Shown here: positions 1-6,433 of the stretch, in pieces
Layout of the letters: every line of letters begins with the position of its first letter
Position numbering within the stretch: the stretch's first letter is position 1
From: an uncultured Actinomycetes bacterium
GTDB lineage: Bacteria; Actinomycetota; Actinomycetes; Nanopelagicales; Nanopelagicaceae
NCBI GenBank assembly: GCA_903932695.1
Contig: CAIZGZ010000112.1
Location: forward strand, 1 to 7,821
Direction of reading: 5' to 3'
Length of the DNA: 7,821 nucleotides
Position numbers and translations under genes: made by a program
Notes under the pieces: model-generated
The model's database searches: none
Seen by the model: only the letters and a program-made list of their open reading frames with translations
What the model was told of the DNA's origin: nothing

Positions 1-128
1 ATCAATGAATCGGCGAATGCGGCACCCAGATCGGCCTCAATGAGTGTTGTACGTAGCTCATCCCAATCAGCCGAGCTGGTAGCAACTGCGCTACGAAGCT
101 TGCTAAATATCTTCGAGAAGAGTGCCAC
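1..128 (-). CDS. ftsY: Signal recognition particle receptor FtsY, N-terminal fragment (3' end outside the window)
   Basis: FtsY is the SRP receptor GTPase. It binds the Ffh-RNA complex carrying a ribosome and delivers nascent membrane proteins to the Sec translocon. Only the first 42 codons are visible, read from a GTG start at 128-126. The visible part has a short amphipathic stretch (LFSKIFSKLRSAVA, residues 3-16), then WDELRTTLIEADLG (22-35), which is the start of the four-helix N domain of SRP GTPases. The GTPase G domain lies outside the window, so its motifs cannot be checked. The gene follows smc, the usual actinobacterial order, with an 18-base gap. The start is well constrained: the smc stop codon is in the same frame and no other ATG, GTG or TTG lies between them. 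No clear Shine-Dalgarno site precedes the GTG, so coupling to smc translation is likely. The long acidic or membrane-anchored N-terminus common in actinobacterial FtsY is absent. Confidence 0.88.
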   Translation of the reverse strand, partial: MALFSKIFSKLRSAVATSSADWDELRTTLIEADLGAAFADSL

Positions 129-146
129 GGTTATCGCAGAGCGGTG

Positions 147-3100
147 TTAATTATCCTCAGCGTCACGAAGACGCTGCGAGATAACTTCTGAGACACCATC
201 GCCACGCATGGTGACGCCATAGAGCGCATCAGCAATCTCCATGGTGCGCTTCTGGTGGGTAATGATGATCAACTGGGACTTCTCGCGAAGTTCTTCGAAG
301 ACGCCAAGGAGTCGACCGAGGTTGGTGTCATCAAGGGCTGCTTCAACTTCGTCCATGACGTAGAACGGACTTGGGCGCGCCTTGAAGATGGCAACGAGCA
401 TGGCAACTGCAACGAGCGAACGCTCACCACCGGAGAGCAAGGAGAGACGCTTAACGCGCTTTCCTGGTGGACGCGCTTCGACATCGACGCCGGTGAGCAT
501 CATGTTGCTCGGATCGGTCAGAATCAAACGTCCCTCACCGCCTGGGAAGAGGCGAGCAAAGATCGACTTGAACTCACGTTCGGTATCGCGGTAAGCCTGG
601 GCAAAGATCTCAACGACCTTGTCATCGACTTCCTTGATGATGTCGAGCAGATCCTTCTTTGTCTTTTTGAGATCTTCAAGCTGCTCTGCCAGATAACGCA
701 ACCGCTCTTCGTGCGCGTTGTACTCCTCGAGCGCCAAAGGGTTGATCTTGCCCAGCATCGTCAAACCGCGCTCAGCCTGAGCCAATCGCTTCTCTTGCTG
801 ATCGCGACGATATGGAATGAGATCACCCGGAATGAAGTTACCTTCCTCATCTTCGATGAGAGTTGGAACATCATTCTCTGGTCCGTATTCGCTGACTAGG
901 GTCGAGACATCGATTCCCAATTCTTCTACTGCGCGAGTCTCAAGTTGTTCAATACGCATCCGTTGTTCGGCGCGAGCGATCTCATCTTGGTGGACGCTTG
1001 AGGTCAGCTGTTCAAGTTCCGTTGTGAGTTCGCGAATACGACCGCGTACTGAGAGCGTCTCGCCCTCACGATCGGCGCGCGCAGCTTCTAGCCGTTCGCG
1101 TTCGGCAAGCGCCTTCGCAATCGTGACTTCGATTTGAATCAGAGCTTCGTAAGCGCAATCGGCAATCTCTTGCGCAGCCTTTGCTGCAACCGCACGTTGC
1201 TCCATGCGGGCAATAGCCTTCACCGCATTGTCGCGTTCGGTCTGTGCAGCTACCTCTAGGGCGCGAGCACGAGCTCCGATGGCCGCAACCCGCTCTTCTA
1301 GTGTTCGGAGTTCAAGACGTGAGTCAACTTGGGTTGTACGAAGATTAGCTACCTTAGCTCGCAACTCTTCACGGAGTGACGTGTCAGGCTCCTGCGGAAG
1401 AACGGTTGATTCGAATTGCGAAATCGCACTTGAGAGATCGTTCTCATCATGAGTGCGTTGCTCAGTCGCAGCCGAGATCGAAGCAGCAAGGCGATCGAGT
1501 TCTGCTTGTGCGCTCTTCACATTCTGCCCGGCAACCGCCATCTGTTCGGCAAGGCCAGACATCTTGGCATCTGACTCATTGAGTCCGGCCAACGCTAAGT
1601 CATGAGCTTTTTGAGCAACTTCAAGTGCGCTCTGTGCTGCAGCCAGTTCGAATTTCAATTGATCGCAGACCGCGACCGTGCTGTCGAGTTCCTGGCGGGT
1701 TCGCTCAATAAGAGATGAGATTTCGATAGCGCTATTTGAGCCAGCAGATCCACCGCGAACGCGGTTACGGCTCACGAGATCACCATCTTGGGTAACGGCA
1801 ATGATTGTTGGGTGTGCATCGACAACGCGTCGGGCCTCATCGAGATCACTCACTGCGACGATTCCAGCTAGGAGAGCTTGGATCATCGGTGCAAGGCCAT
1901 CGGAGGTAATCAAGGATGCGAGCGGCTCAAGTCCATCTGGTGTTGAACGTGACTGACTAAATTCGCCATCGACTACCAAGAGTTCAGATTGTCCAGCTGC
2001 TTCTGACTTCAGCATTCCCAACGCGTGGACTGCGGTTGAGAGATCTGAGACAACGATCGATTCGGCTAATGGCCCAAGCGCTGCAGCAACCGCAGCTTCC
2101 CAGCCCGCCTTGACCGAAATGAGGGCGGAGAGTCGGCCACGACTGCTCGCGCCGCCTCGTCCCTCCAAAATCGCAGCTCCACCATCACGGTGCAGGAGTG
2201 ACTCTTCGAGTGCGCTCAAACGTGCCGTGAGGCCGGCACGATCGCGACCTGCGCTCTGTTCTTTTTCTAGGAGTTCGGCATAGCGAGAAGAGAGAGTTTC
2301 AAGTTCACTCTTTGCCTTCTCGTAGACCGAATCCAATTCTGGTTCAAAACGATCGACGCCAGCGATCTCAGCTTCGAGCTCGGCAAAGGTAGTACGAAAC
2401 GCTGCAAGCCGGGTTGCTGCCTCTTCGCGAGCGGCGTTAAGACGAGCAAGTTCTGCATCAGTAGCATCGATACGAGAGCGAAGTCCGTTGATATGTCCTT
2501 CTTGACGCGCGGTACCTTCACGTTGGTCAGAGATGGCTCGAAGCGAAGCCGATACTCGACTCTCCTCTTGTTGCAACTCACCTTCACTGCTTCGCAGTTC
2601 TTGTGAAATCTCTTCTAGCTTCGACTTAGCAGCTTCAACGCTCGCCGCCTGCTCCTGCTCTTCGGCGCGGAGTGTAAGCGCTTCGGCATCCATGCTCTCT
2701 GGATCGCGACCATTAGCTCGCGCCTCATCACGCTCTTCCGATAAGAATCGAGCACGCTCAGAGGAGAGGGATTGAATGCCGCGAAATTTTTCGCGTTGGG
2801 CGCTGAGACGATAGAAATTCTCTTGAGCGCTGACAAGAAGTGGATTTTCTTGAAGTGAGATTGTGTCGAGCTCTACTTCACGAGCACGAGCGACATTGAG
2901 TTCTGTCTCGACGATATCTCGACGACCGCGAAGTGAAGTTTCATCAGCGACTTCCGTAGCAAATGTGCCACGAAGTGTGATGAGGTCATCTGCCAGCAGA
3001 CGCAACCGCGCATCGCGCGCATCTGATTGAATAATGGAAGCTTTACGAGCGACCTCTGCCTGCTTACCAAGTGGTTTGAGTTGGCGACGAAGTTCGACGG

Positions 3101-3683
3101 TTAAATCTTGGATACGGGCAAGATTGCCTTGCATGGAATCTAATTTACGAAGCGCTTTCTCTTTGCGCTTACGATGCTTAAGGACGCCTGCGGCCTCCTC
3201 AATAAATGCTCGTCGCTCTTCAGGGTTAGCAAGCAAGATCGCATCGAGTTGGCCTTGACCAACGATAACGTGCATCTCTCGGCCAATACCGCTATCGCTC
3301 AGTAGCTCTTGGATATCTAGAAGTCGAGTTGTTTCGCCATTGAGTTGATACTCACTCGTGCCGTTACGAAAGAGGATACGTGTGATGGTGACTTCGGTGA
3401 AGTCGATGGGAAGCACGCCATCGCTATTATCAATGGTGACCGAGACTTCTGCGCGACCAAGTGGAGCTCTGCCAGAAGTGCCGGCAAAGATAACATCTTC
3501 CATCTTGCCGCCGCGAAGTGATTTCGCGCCCTGCTCACCCATGACCCAAGAGAGCGCATCGACAACGTTTGATTTTCCGGAGCCATTTGGACCCACCACG
3601 CAGGTGATTCCCTCTTCGAGAAGCAGGGTCGTCGAGGAGGCGAAGGATTTAAATCCTTTGAGGGTCATGCTCTTCAAATACAC
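147..3683 (-). CDS. smc: Chromosome segregation ATPase SMC
   Basis: SMC dimers, with ScpA and ScpB, extrude DNA loops and organise the chromosome for segregation. The 1178-residue protein has the full family layout and typical length. The N-terminal head carries Walker A GPNGSGKS (31-38) and the conserved stretch around SLRGGKMEDVIFAG. A first coiled-coil arm spans about 165-505. The hinge (about 510-660) contains WEAAVAAALGPLA and the glycine-rich VRGGSAGSNSAIEI. A return arm runs to about 1010. The C-terminal head carries the ABC signature LSGGERSL (from 1083), Walker B FYVMDE (D1111, E1112) and the switch histidine in THQK (H1143). All ATPase residues looked for are intact. The start is GTG at 3683-3681, giving the usual family opening (Y-L-K-S then TLKGFKSF). 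An AGG at 3694-3692 lies eight bases upstream as a weak ribosome binding site. An ATG five codons later (3668-3666) would cut into the first strand and is less likely. ftsY follows. Identification is secure. Confidence 0.98.
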   Translation of the reverse strand: MYLKSMTLKGFKSFASSTTLLLEEGITCVVGPNGSGKSNVVDALSWVMGEQGAKSLRGGKMEDVIFAGTSGRAPLGRAEVSVTIDNSDGVLPIDFTEVTITRILFRNGTSEYQLNGETTRLLDIQELLSDSGIGREMHVIVGQGQLDAILLANPEERRAFIEEAAGVLKHRKRKEKALRKLDSMQGNLARIQDLTVELRRQLKPLGKQAEVARKASIIQSDARDARLRLLADDLITLRGTFATEVADETSLRGRRDIVETELNVARAREVELDTISLQENPLLVSAQENFYRLSAQREKFRGIQSLSSERARFLSEERDEARANGRDPESMDAEALTLRAEEQEQAASVEAAKSKLEEISQELRSSEGELQQEESRVSASLRAISDQREGTARQEGHINGLRSRIDATDAELARLNAAREEAATRLAAFRTTFAELEAEIAGVDRFEPELDSVYEKAKSELETLSSRYAELLEKEQSAGRDRAGLTARLSALEESLLHRDGGAAILEGRGGASSRGRLSALISVKAGWEAAVAAALGPLAESIVVSDLSTAVHALGMLKSEAAGQSELLVVDGEFSQSRSTPDGLEPLASLITSDGLAPMIQALLAGIVAVSDLDEARRVVDAHPTIIAVTQDGDLVSRNRVRGGSAGSNSAIEISSLIERTRQELDSTVAVCDQLKFELAAAQSALEVAQKAHDLALAGLNESDAKMSGLAEQMAVAGQNVKSAQAELDRLAASISAATEQRTHDENDLSSAISQFESTVLPQEPDTSLREELRAKVANLRTTQVDSRLELRTLEERVAAIGARARALEVAAQTERDNAVKAIARMEQRAVAAKAAQEIADCAYEALIQIEVTIAKALAERERLEAARADREGETLSVRGRIRELTTELEQLTSSVHQDEIARAEQRMRIEQLETRAVEELGIDVSTLVSEYGPENDVPTLIEDEEGNFIPGDLIPYRRDQQEKRLAQAERGLTMLGKINPLALEEYNAHEERLRYLAEQLEDLKKTKKDLLDIIKEVDDKVVEIFAQAYRDTEREFKSIFARLFPGGEGRLILTDPSNMMLTGVDVEARPPGKRVKRLSLLSGGERSLVAVAMLVAIFKARPSPFYVMDEVEAALDDTNLGRLLGVFEELREKSQLIIITHQKRTMEIADALYGVTMRGDGVSEVISQRLRDAEDN

Positions 3684-3795
3684 GGGGTTAACCTATCTAA
3701 AAAGGCGCGAGAACTTGAAAAAGATGGCGCATCATGACGAGCGCAAACCCTGCAGGAGTGATTGAGAGTTTTGCCGGGTGAGCGACAGTGGCTGG
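3684..3795. other. Spacer between rnc and smc, at the usual place of mutM
   Basis: This 112-base gap has no gene I can support. Many actinobacteria carry mutM (fpg, formamidopyrimidine-DNA glycosylase) between rnc and smc, but there is no room for it here. Read on the minus strand, the rnc frame stays open after its TAG for about 30 codons. That stretch has no family resemblance, including none to the zinc-finger end of MutM. A weak TAGATA about ten bases before the smc GTG could be part of a promoter, but no convincing -35 element accompanies it. I see no terminator hairpin. Confidence 0.6.
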
Positions 3796-4470
3796 CTAGT
3801 GGCTGCGTAACTGCGCTAGTGCAAGGCGAGCTGCGGTCTGTTCTGCTTCCCGCTTGCTCTTACCGGTACCGATCGGGAACTTCTCCCCCGAGATCACTGC
3901 CTGTGCCGTGAAACTCTTATTGTGATCTGGGCCCGATTGGGTGATCTCATACTCTGGGGCACTTTTACCCAGGGCTGCTGACAACTCTTGCAGCGCGCTC
4001 TTAGTATCGATTCCGCCACCGTGTGCGATCGCATCATCGAGTACAGGTGTAAACCATTCGAGGAGTTTTCGCTTTGTATCAACAAGTCCATGTTCTAAGT
4101 AGATAGCTCCGATGAGCGCTTCAAAAGAATCAGCGAGCATCGAGTTTTTATCACGGCCACCAGTGGTCTCTTCACCCTTGCCGATACGCAAGTAAGCACC
4201 AAGATCTAATGTGCGAGCAAGATCAGCGAGTGCTTTGGTATTGACCACGCTTGAGCGAAGCGGTGAGAGTTTACTCTCGGCCATCTCTGGAAAGCGGAGA
4301 TAGAGCTCTTCGGTGATCACTAAGCCCAGCACGCTATCGCCAAGAAATTCCAAGCGTTCGTTCGTGGGTAGCCCACCAGACTCATAAGCAAAGGAGCGGT
4401 GAGTGAGAGCTAGTTCAAGCAACTGCGCCGATACCGAGATGCCTAAGCGCTCGGAAAGGCCAGTAAACAG
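3796..4470 (-). CDS. rnc: Ribonuclease III, probable CTG start
   Basis: RNase III cuts double-stranded RNA and processes ribosomal RNA precursors and some mRNAs. The signature NERLEFLGDS and the second catalytic segment LADSFEALIGA are intact. The C-terminal dsRNA-binding domain covers about residues 155-222, from SALQELSAALGK to REAEQTAARLAL. I place the start at CTG 4470-4468, giving 224 residues. The only conventional in-frame start is TTG at 4422-4420. It would drop LSERLGISVSAQL, which matches the first helix of the family. With the CTG start, the catalytic residues fall at E38, D45, D114 and E117, the same numbers as in E. coli RNase III. A purine-rich AGAGG (about 4481-4477) sits six bases before the CTG. 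An in-frame TAG at 4482-4480 rules out a longer form. The rpmF stop TGA (4474-4472) is one base away, so translational coupling is likely. Gene identity is near certain; the start codon is less so. Confidence 0.95.
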   Translation of the reverse strand: MFTGLSERLGISVSAQLLELALTHRSFAYESGGLPTNERLEFLGDSVLGLVITEELYLRFPEMAESKLSPLRSSVVNTKALADLARTLDLGAYLRIGKGEETTGGRDKNSMLADSFEALIGAIYLEHGLVDTKRKLLEWFTPVLDDAIAHGGGIDTKSALQELSAALGKSAPEYEITQSGPDHNKSFTAQAVISGEKFPIGTGKSKREAEQTAARLALAQLRSH

Positions 4471-4471
4471 A

Positions 4472-4645
4472 TCAGACCTCTAGAACCTGGCGGCGGTTGT
4501 AGGTACCGCAGGTTGGGCAAGCTGTGTGCTGAAGCTTTGGTTGTTGGCACTGACCACAAAGAGTTGTTGCTGCAGGAGTTGTCTTCCATGAACTACGACG
4601 TGAGCGTGTGCGTGAACGCGACATCTTTCGCTTTGGGACTGGCAT
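4472..4645 (-). CDS. rpmF: 50S ribosomal protein L32
   Basis: L32 is a small protein of the large ribosomal subunit. The 57-residue product begins MPVPKRKMSRSRTRSRRSSW, the standard L32 opening, and ends in CGTYNRRQVLEV. Four cysteines in two CxxC pairs (C30, C33 and C43, C46) form the zinc ribbon, so this is the zinc-binding form of L32. The start is ATG 4645-4643. A longer reading frame begins further upstream, but the family N-terminus and an ideal ribosome binding site fix this start. The gene sits between DUF177 and rnc, as in most actinobacteria and many other bacteria. Its stop is one base from the probable rnc start. Confidence 0.98.
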   Translation of the reverse strand: MPVPKRKMSRSRTRSRRSSWKTTPAATTLCGQCQQPKLQHTACPTCGTYNRRQVLEV

Positions 4646-4755
4646 GGTTTCACTCCTAGGTCTTCGTGAGTACAGCAAAATTCTTATTTACTGCAAGAGG
4701 AAAAGTATCCCCCAAATGGCCAAAATAGTAAAAACGAGGGTGATCATGGGGCTGC
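4646..4755. other. Spacer between DUF177 and rpmF (rpmF leader)
   Basis: This 110-base gap is AT-richer than the genes around it. It holds the rpmF ribosome binding site and a weak imperfect hairpin at 4671-4695. It also holds a 20-codon open frame on the minus strand (4747-4688) that would encode a very hydrophobic 19-residue peptide. No promoter with both elements in good register was found, though a start of transcription for the abundant L32 would be reasonable here. Confidence 0.5.
4653..4657 (-). promoter_or_regulatory. Strong ribosome binding site of rpmF
   Basis: AGGAG on the minus strand lies seven bases before the rpmF ATG. It is the strongest Shine-Dalgarno match seen in the window, as expected for a highly expressed ribosomal protein, and it decides the L32 start against the longer upstream frame. 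Confidence 0.85.
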
Positions 4756-5328
4756 TCAGGCAGAGGGATCCGACCAGTTTTCCAGGCCGGCCCAACGGAT
4801 ATCGGTAGCTTGGTGCTCATGGTCATCGGGCAAATCCGCCCACTTCTGGCCACAGCCAGGGCAGAGCCCCTCGCAATCCTCACTGCAAAGCGGGTTGATC
4901 GGCATATTGAGGACGACGGCATCGATGATGGGGGCTTCGAGATCGATTAAATCTCCCACCATCCAGAGCTCCTCATCCTCCTCGCCAACCTCAATCTCAG
5001 CCTGAGGGGCTCGACCTTGCCCCTTCTTGCCTACATTTCGTGGATCAATCTCGTAGTTATAGAGCTCTGCGAAACTCTCATCGACATCAAAACTGACCGG
5101 TTCGAGGCAGCGCGTGCACTCCCCGACCGCTTCGGCCCGCACTTCGCCAGAGACGAGAACACCTTCGGCAACCGCTTGGAGTTTGAGATCGATATAGATC
5201 GGCTCGTTCGCGCCAATCGCCAAGAGCGCGATTCCCACCTGTTCGTGCTCATCGATTGTGATCTCATATTCGCGCATCTCGCCAGCACGTCGCGGAAGAT
5301 CGTGGGCGTTGAAGATAAAACTAGTCAT
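4756..5328 (-). CDS. DUF177 (YceD) family protein, ribosomal RNA-associated factor
   Basis: DUF177/YceD proteins are linked to 23S rRNA accumulation in E. coli and plants; the exact biochemical role is unsettled. This 190-residue protein has the conserved C-terminal block NPLCSEDCEGLCPGCG (145-160) that defines the family. It has an earlier CxxC pair (C71, C74, in ECTRCLEPV) and an acidic linker (EVGEEDEE). The six cysteines (71, 74, 148, 152, 156, 159) could bind zinc; that is inference. The ATG at 5328-5326 is preferred over a longer frame upstream because the family begins near FNAHDLPRRAGEM. An AGGA lies five bases before the ATG and overlaps the end of the preceding gene, seven bases away, so the two are almost surely co-transcribed. 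The gene is followed by rpmF after a 110-base gap, a pairing conserved across bacteria. Confidence 0.93.
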   Translation of the reverse strand: MTSFIFNAHDLPRRAGEMREYEITIDEHEQVGIALLAIGANEPIYIDLKLQAVAEGVLVSGEVRAEAVGECTRCLEPVSFDVDESFAELYNYEIDPRNVGKKGQGRAPQAEIEVGEEDEELWMVGDLIDLEAPIIDAVVLNMPINPLCSEDCEGLCPGCGQKWADLPDDHEHQATDIRWAGLENWSDPSA

Positions 5329-5335
5329 GAGAATC

Positions 5336-5851
5336 CTATTCAGGCAGATCGGAGAGCTGTGAGAGAACGTGCTTATCTTCCACGCCAGAGAGTTTGTCGC
5401 GACCACGTTGGACCACGTCGAGCGTCTTATTAAGAATTACTTCAAGCGTTGCGAGACGAGAATCAATGTAGGACTCGATCTCTTCGCGTTCTACTCGAGC
5501 TTGGTTTTGAACTTCGGTCAGAATCCGATTCGCTTCTGCGCGAGCGGCGCTCACAATTTCAGTCTGCTCGACCATGCGCGCAACTTCTTCTCGCGCGTGA
5601 GCAATTAACCCATCGGCGGTCGCACGTGCTTCATCCAAAATGAGATCTCGTGATGTCATGATCTCTTGCGCAGTACGTAAATCGCCAGGCAATGATCCTT
5701 TTGCGTAGTCGAGAATCTCTAGCAGCTCACCGCGATGGAGAACACAACTTGCTGAAAGTGGAACGCTGCGGGCTTCTTCGACCATGGTGATTGCGCTCTG
5801 CAATCGATCGATGACTTCAATCCCTGCGGCGCTGCTTGACTGTGAATCCAT
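5336..5851 (-). CDS. SepIVA-like (DivIVA-related) coiled-coil protein, short form
   Basis: The 171-residue protein resembles mycobacterial SepIVA (Rv2927c), a DivIVA-like coiled-coil protein needed for septal and polar growth in mycobacteria. Two blocks support this. One is N-terminal (about 11-70), including MVEEARSVPLSASCV, RGELLEILD and LPGDLRTAQEIM. The other is C-terminal (about 128-155), YIDSRLATLEVILNKTLDVV followed by QRGRDKL. Between them lies an Ala/Glu/Arg-rich coiled coil (about 70-125). The mycobacterial protein is, from memory, about 245 residues, so the middle coil here is much shorter. There is no signal peptide or membrane segment, so a cytoplasmic, membrane-peripheral protein is expected. 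Position supports the call: between coaD and DUF177, as in mycobacteria. The ATG at 5851-5849 gives the expected N-terminus, but its ribosome binding site is weak. Automated pipelines may label such proteins as ATP synthase subunit b-like because of the coil. The function in this organism is inferred. Confidence 0.82.
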   Translation of the reverse strand: MDSQSSSAAGIEVIDRLQSAITMVEEARSVPLSASCVLHRGELLEILDYAKGSLPGDLRTAQEIMTSRDLILDEARATADGLIAHAREEVARMVEQTEIVSAARAEANRILTEVQNQARVEREEIESYIDSRLATLEVILNKTLDVVQRGRDKLSGVEDKHVLSQLSDLPE

Positions 5852-5875
5852 CTGCTCGTTCTCGCTTTCCTTCTC

Positions 5876-5913
5876 ATCTAGCTTTTATCTAGCATGAATC
5901 TAGTTTCATCTAG
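5876..5913. repeat. Phased short tandem repeat containing CTAGAT
   Basis: On the minus strand CTAGAT occurs four times in 38 bases, beginning at 5913, 5903, 5892 and 5881. Spacings are 10, 11 and 11 bases, close to one DNA helical turn. The filler between copies is A-rich and varies. A fifth CTAG (5930-5933), overlapping the coaD stop codon, lies 20 bases away, two turns. The array is in the leader of the SepIVA-like gene. It could be a set of protein binding sites, curved DNA or simple slippage; the sequence alone does not decide. Confidence 0.7.
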
Positions 5914-5929
5914 TTTTTCTGGCTGCGAC

Positions 5930-6433
5930 CTAGCCTTGATTGACCCGGGTAGATTTTACCAAAGCCAGGCGTTCGCGAAGCCGCCCGACAAGAGGTTCTG
6001 GAATATAACTAGAGACATCGCCATCGTAACTCGCGATCTCTTTCACAAGCGATGAAGAGAGGAAGGAGTGTGCTGGCGCTGTCGACATGAAGAGCGTCTC
6101 GATACCCTTAAGCTGAAGATTGATCTGAGACATCTGGAGTTCATAGTCGAAGTCGGTAACGGCACGAAGCCCCTTCACAATGACCGGGATCTCATTGGTC
6201 TCGCAATAATCCACAAGTAGGCCCGACCAGGAGTCGACCTTCACATTCTTATATCCCGCTGTGACCTCACGAATCATCTCCATCCGCTCTTCAACGGTAA
6301 AAAGCGAGGACTTGGTTTGATTGACGAGCACGGCGATCACGACTTCATCAAAGAGTCTGCTCGCTCGCTCAATAATGTCGAGATGTCCAAAGGTGATGGG
6401 ATCGAAAGATCCGGGGCATACGACTCTATTCAC
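5930..6433 (-). CDS. coaD: Phosphopantetheine adenylyltransferase
   Basis: CoaD transfers AMP from ATP to 4'-phosphopantetheine, giving dephospho-CoA and pyrophosphate, the second-last step of coenzyme A synthesis in the cytoplasm. The 167-residue protein has the normal length and all main motifs. These are PGSFDPITFGH near the N-terminus with the nucleotidyltransferase TxGH (14-17), the substrate-binding VKGLRAVTDFDYE (87-98), and SSSLVKE (126-132), the ISSxxVRE-type phosphate loop. The start is GTG at 6433-6431 and overlaps the rsmD stop as GTGA. There is no strong ribosome binding site, so translation probably depends on ribosomes finishing rsmD. The rsmD-coaD pair is widely conserved. Identification is secure. 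Confidence 0.97.
   Translation of the reverse strand: MNRVVCPGSFDPITFGHLDIIERASRLFDEVVIAVLVNQTKSSLFTVEERMEMIREVTAGYKNVKVDSWSGLLVDYCETNEIPVIVKGLRAVTDFDYELQMSQINLQLKGIETLFMSTAPAHSFLSSSLVKEIASYDGDVSSYIPEPLVGRLRERLALVKSTRVNQG

Noticed and set aside
255..899. Long plus-strand open frame of 214 codons opposite the 3' part of smc
   Set aside because: It lies wholly antisense to the conserved SMC head and coil, has no recognisable family or convincing ribosome binding site, and is best explained by codon bias of the smc strand.
3684..3720. Possible smc promoter with TAGATA near the GTG
   Set aside because: The best hexamer at proper spacing upstream (TTTTTC) matches a -35 element poorly, so no promoter is claimed.
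3358..3765. Plus-strand open frame of 135 codons across the smc start and the rnc-smc spacer
   Set aside because: Most of it is antisense to the smc Walker A region. The composition is low-complexity (Ser, Arg, Pro) with no family resemblance.
4646..4678. Longer L32 reading frame starting eleven codons upstream
   Set aside because: It would read through the strong AGGAG site and add residues that no L32 has; MPVPKRK is the true family start.
5914..5935. Possible hairpin after coaD (GGCT/AGCC with a seven-base loop)
   Set aside because: The stem is only four pairs and on the coding strand it is followed by A rather than T residues, so it does not look like a terminator.
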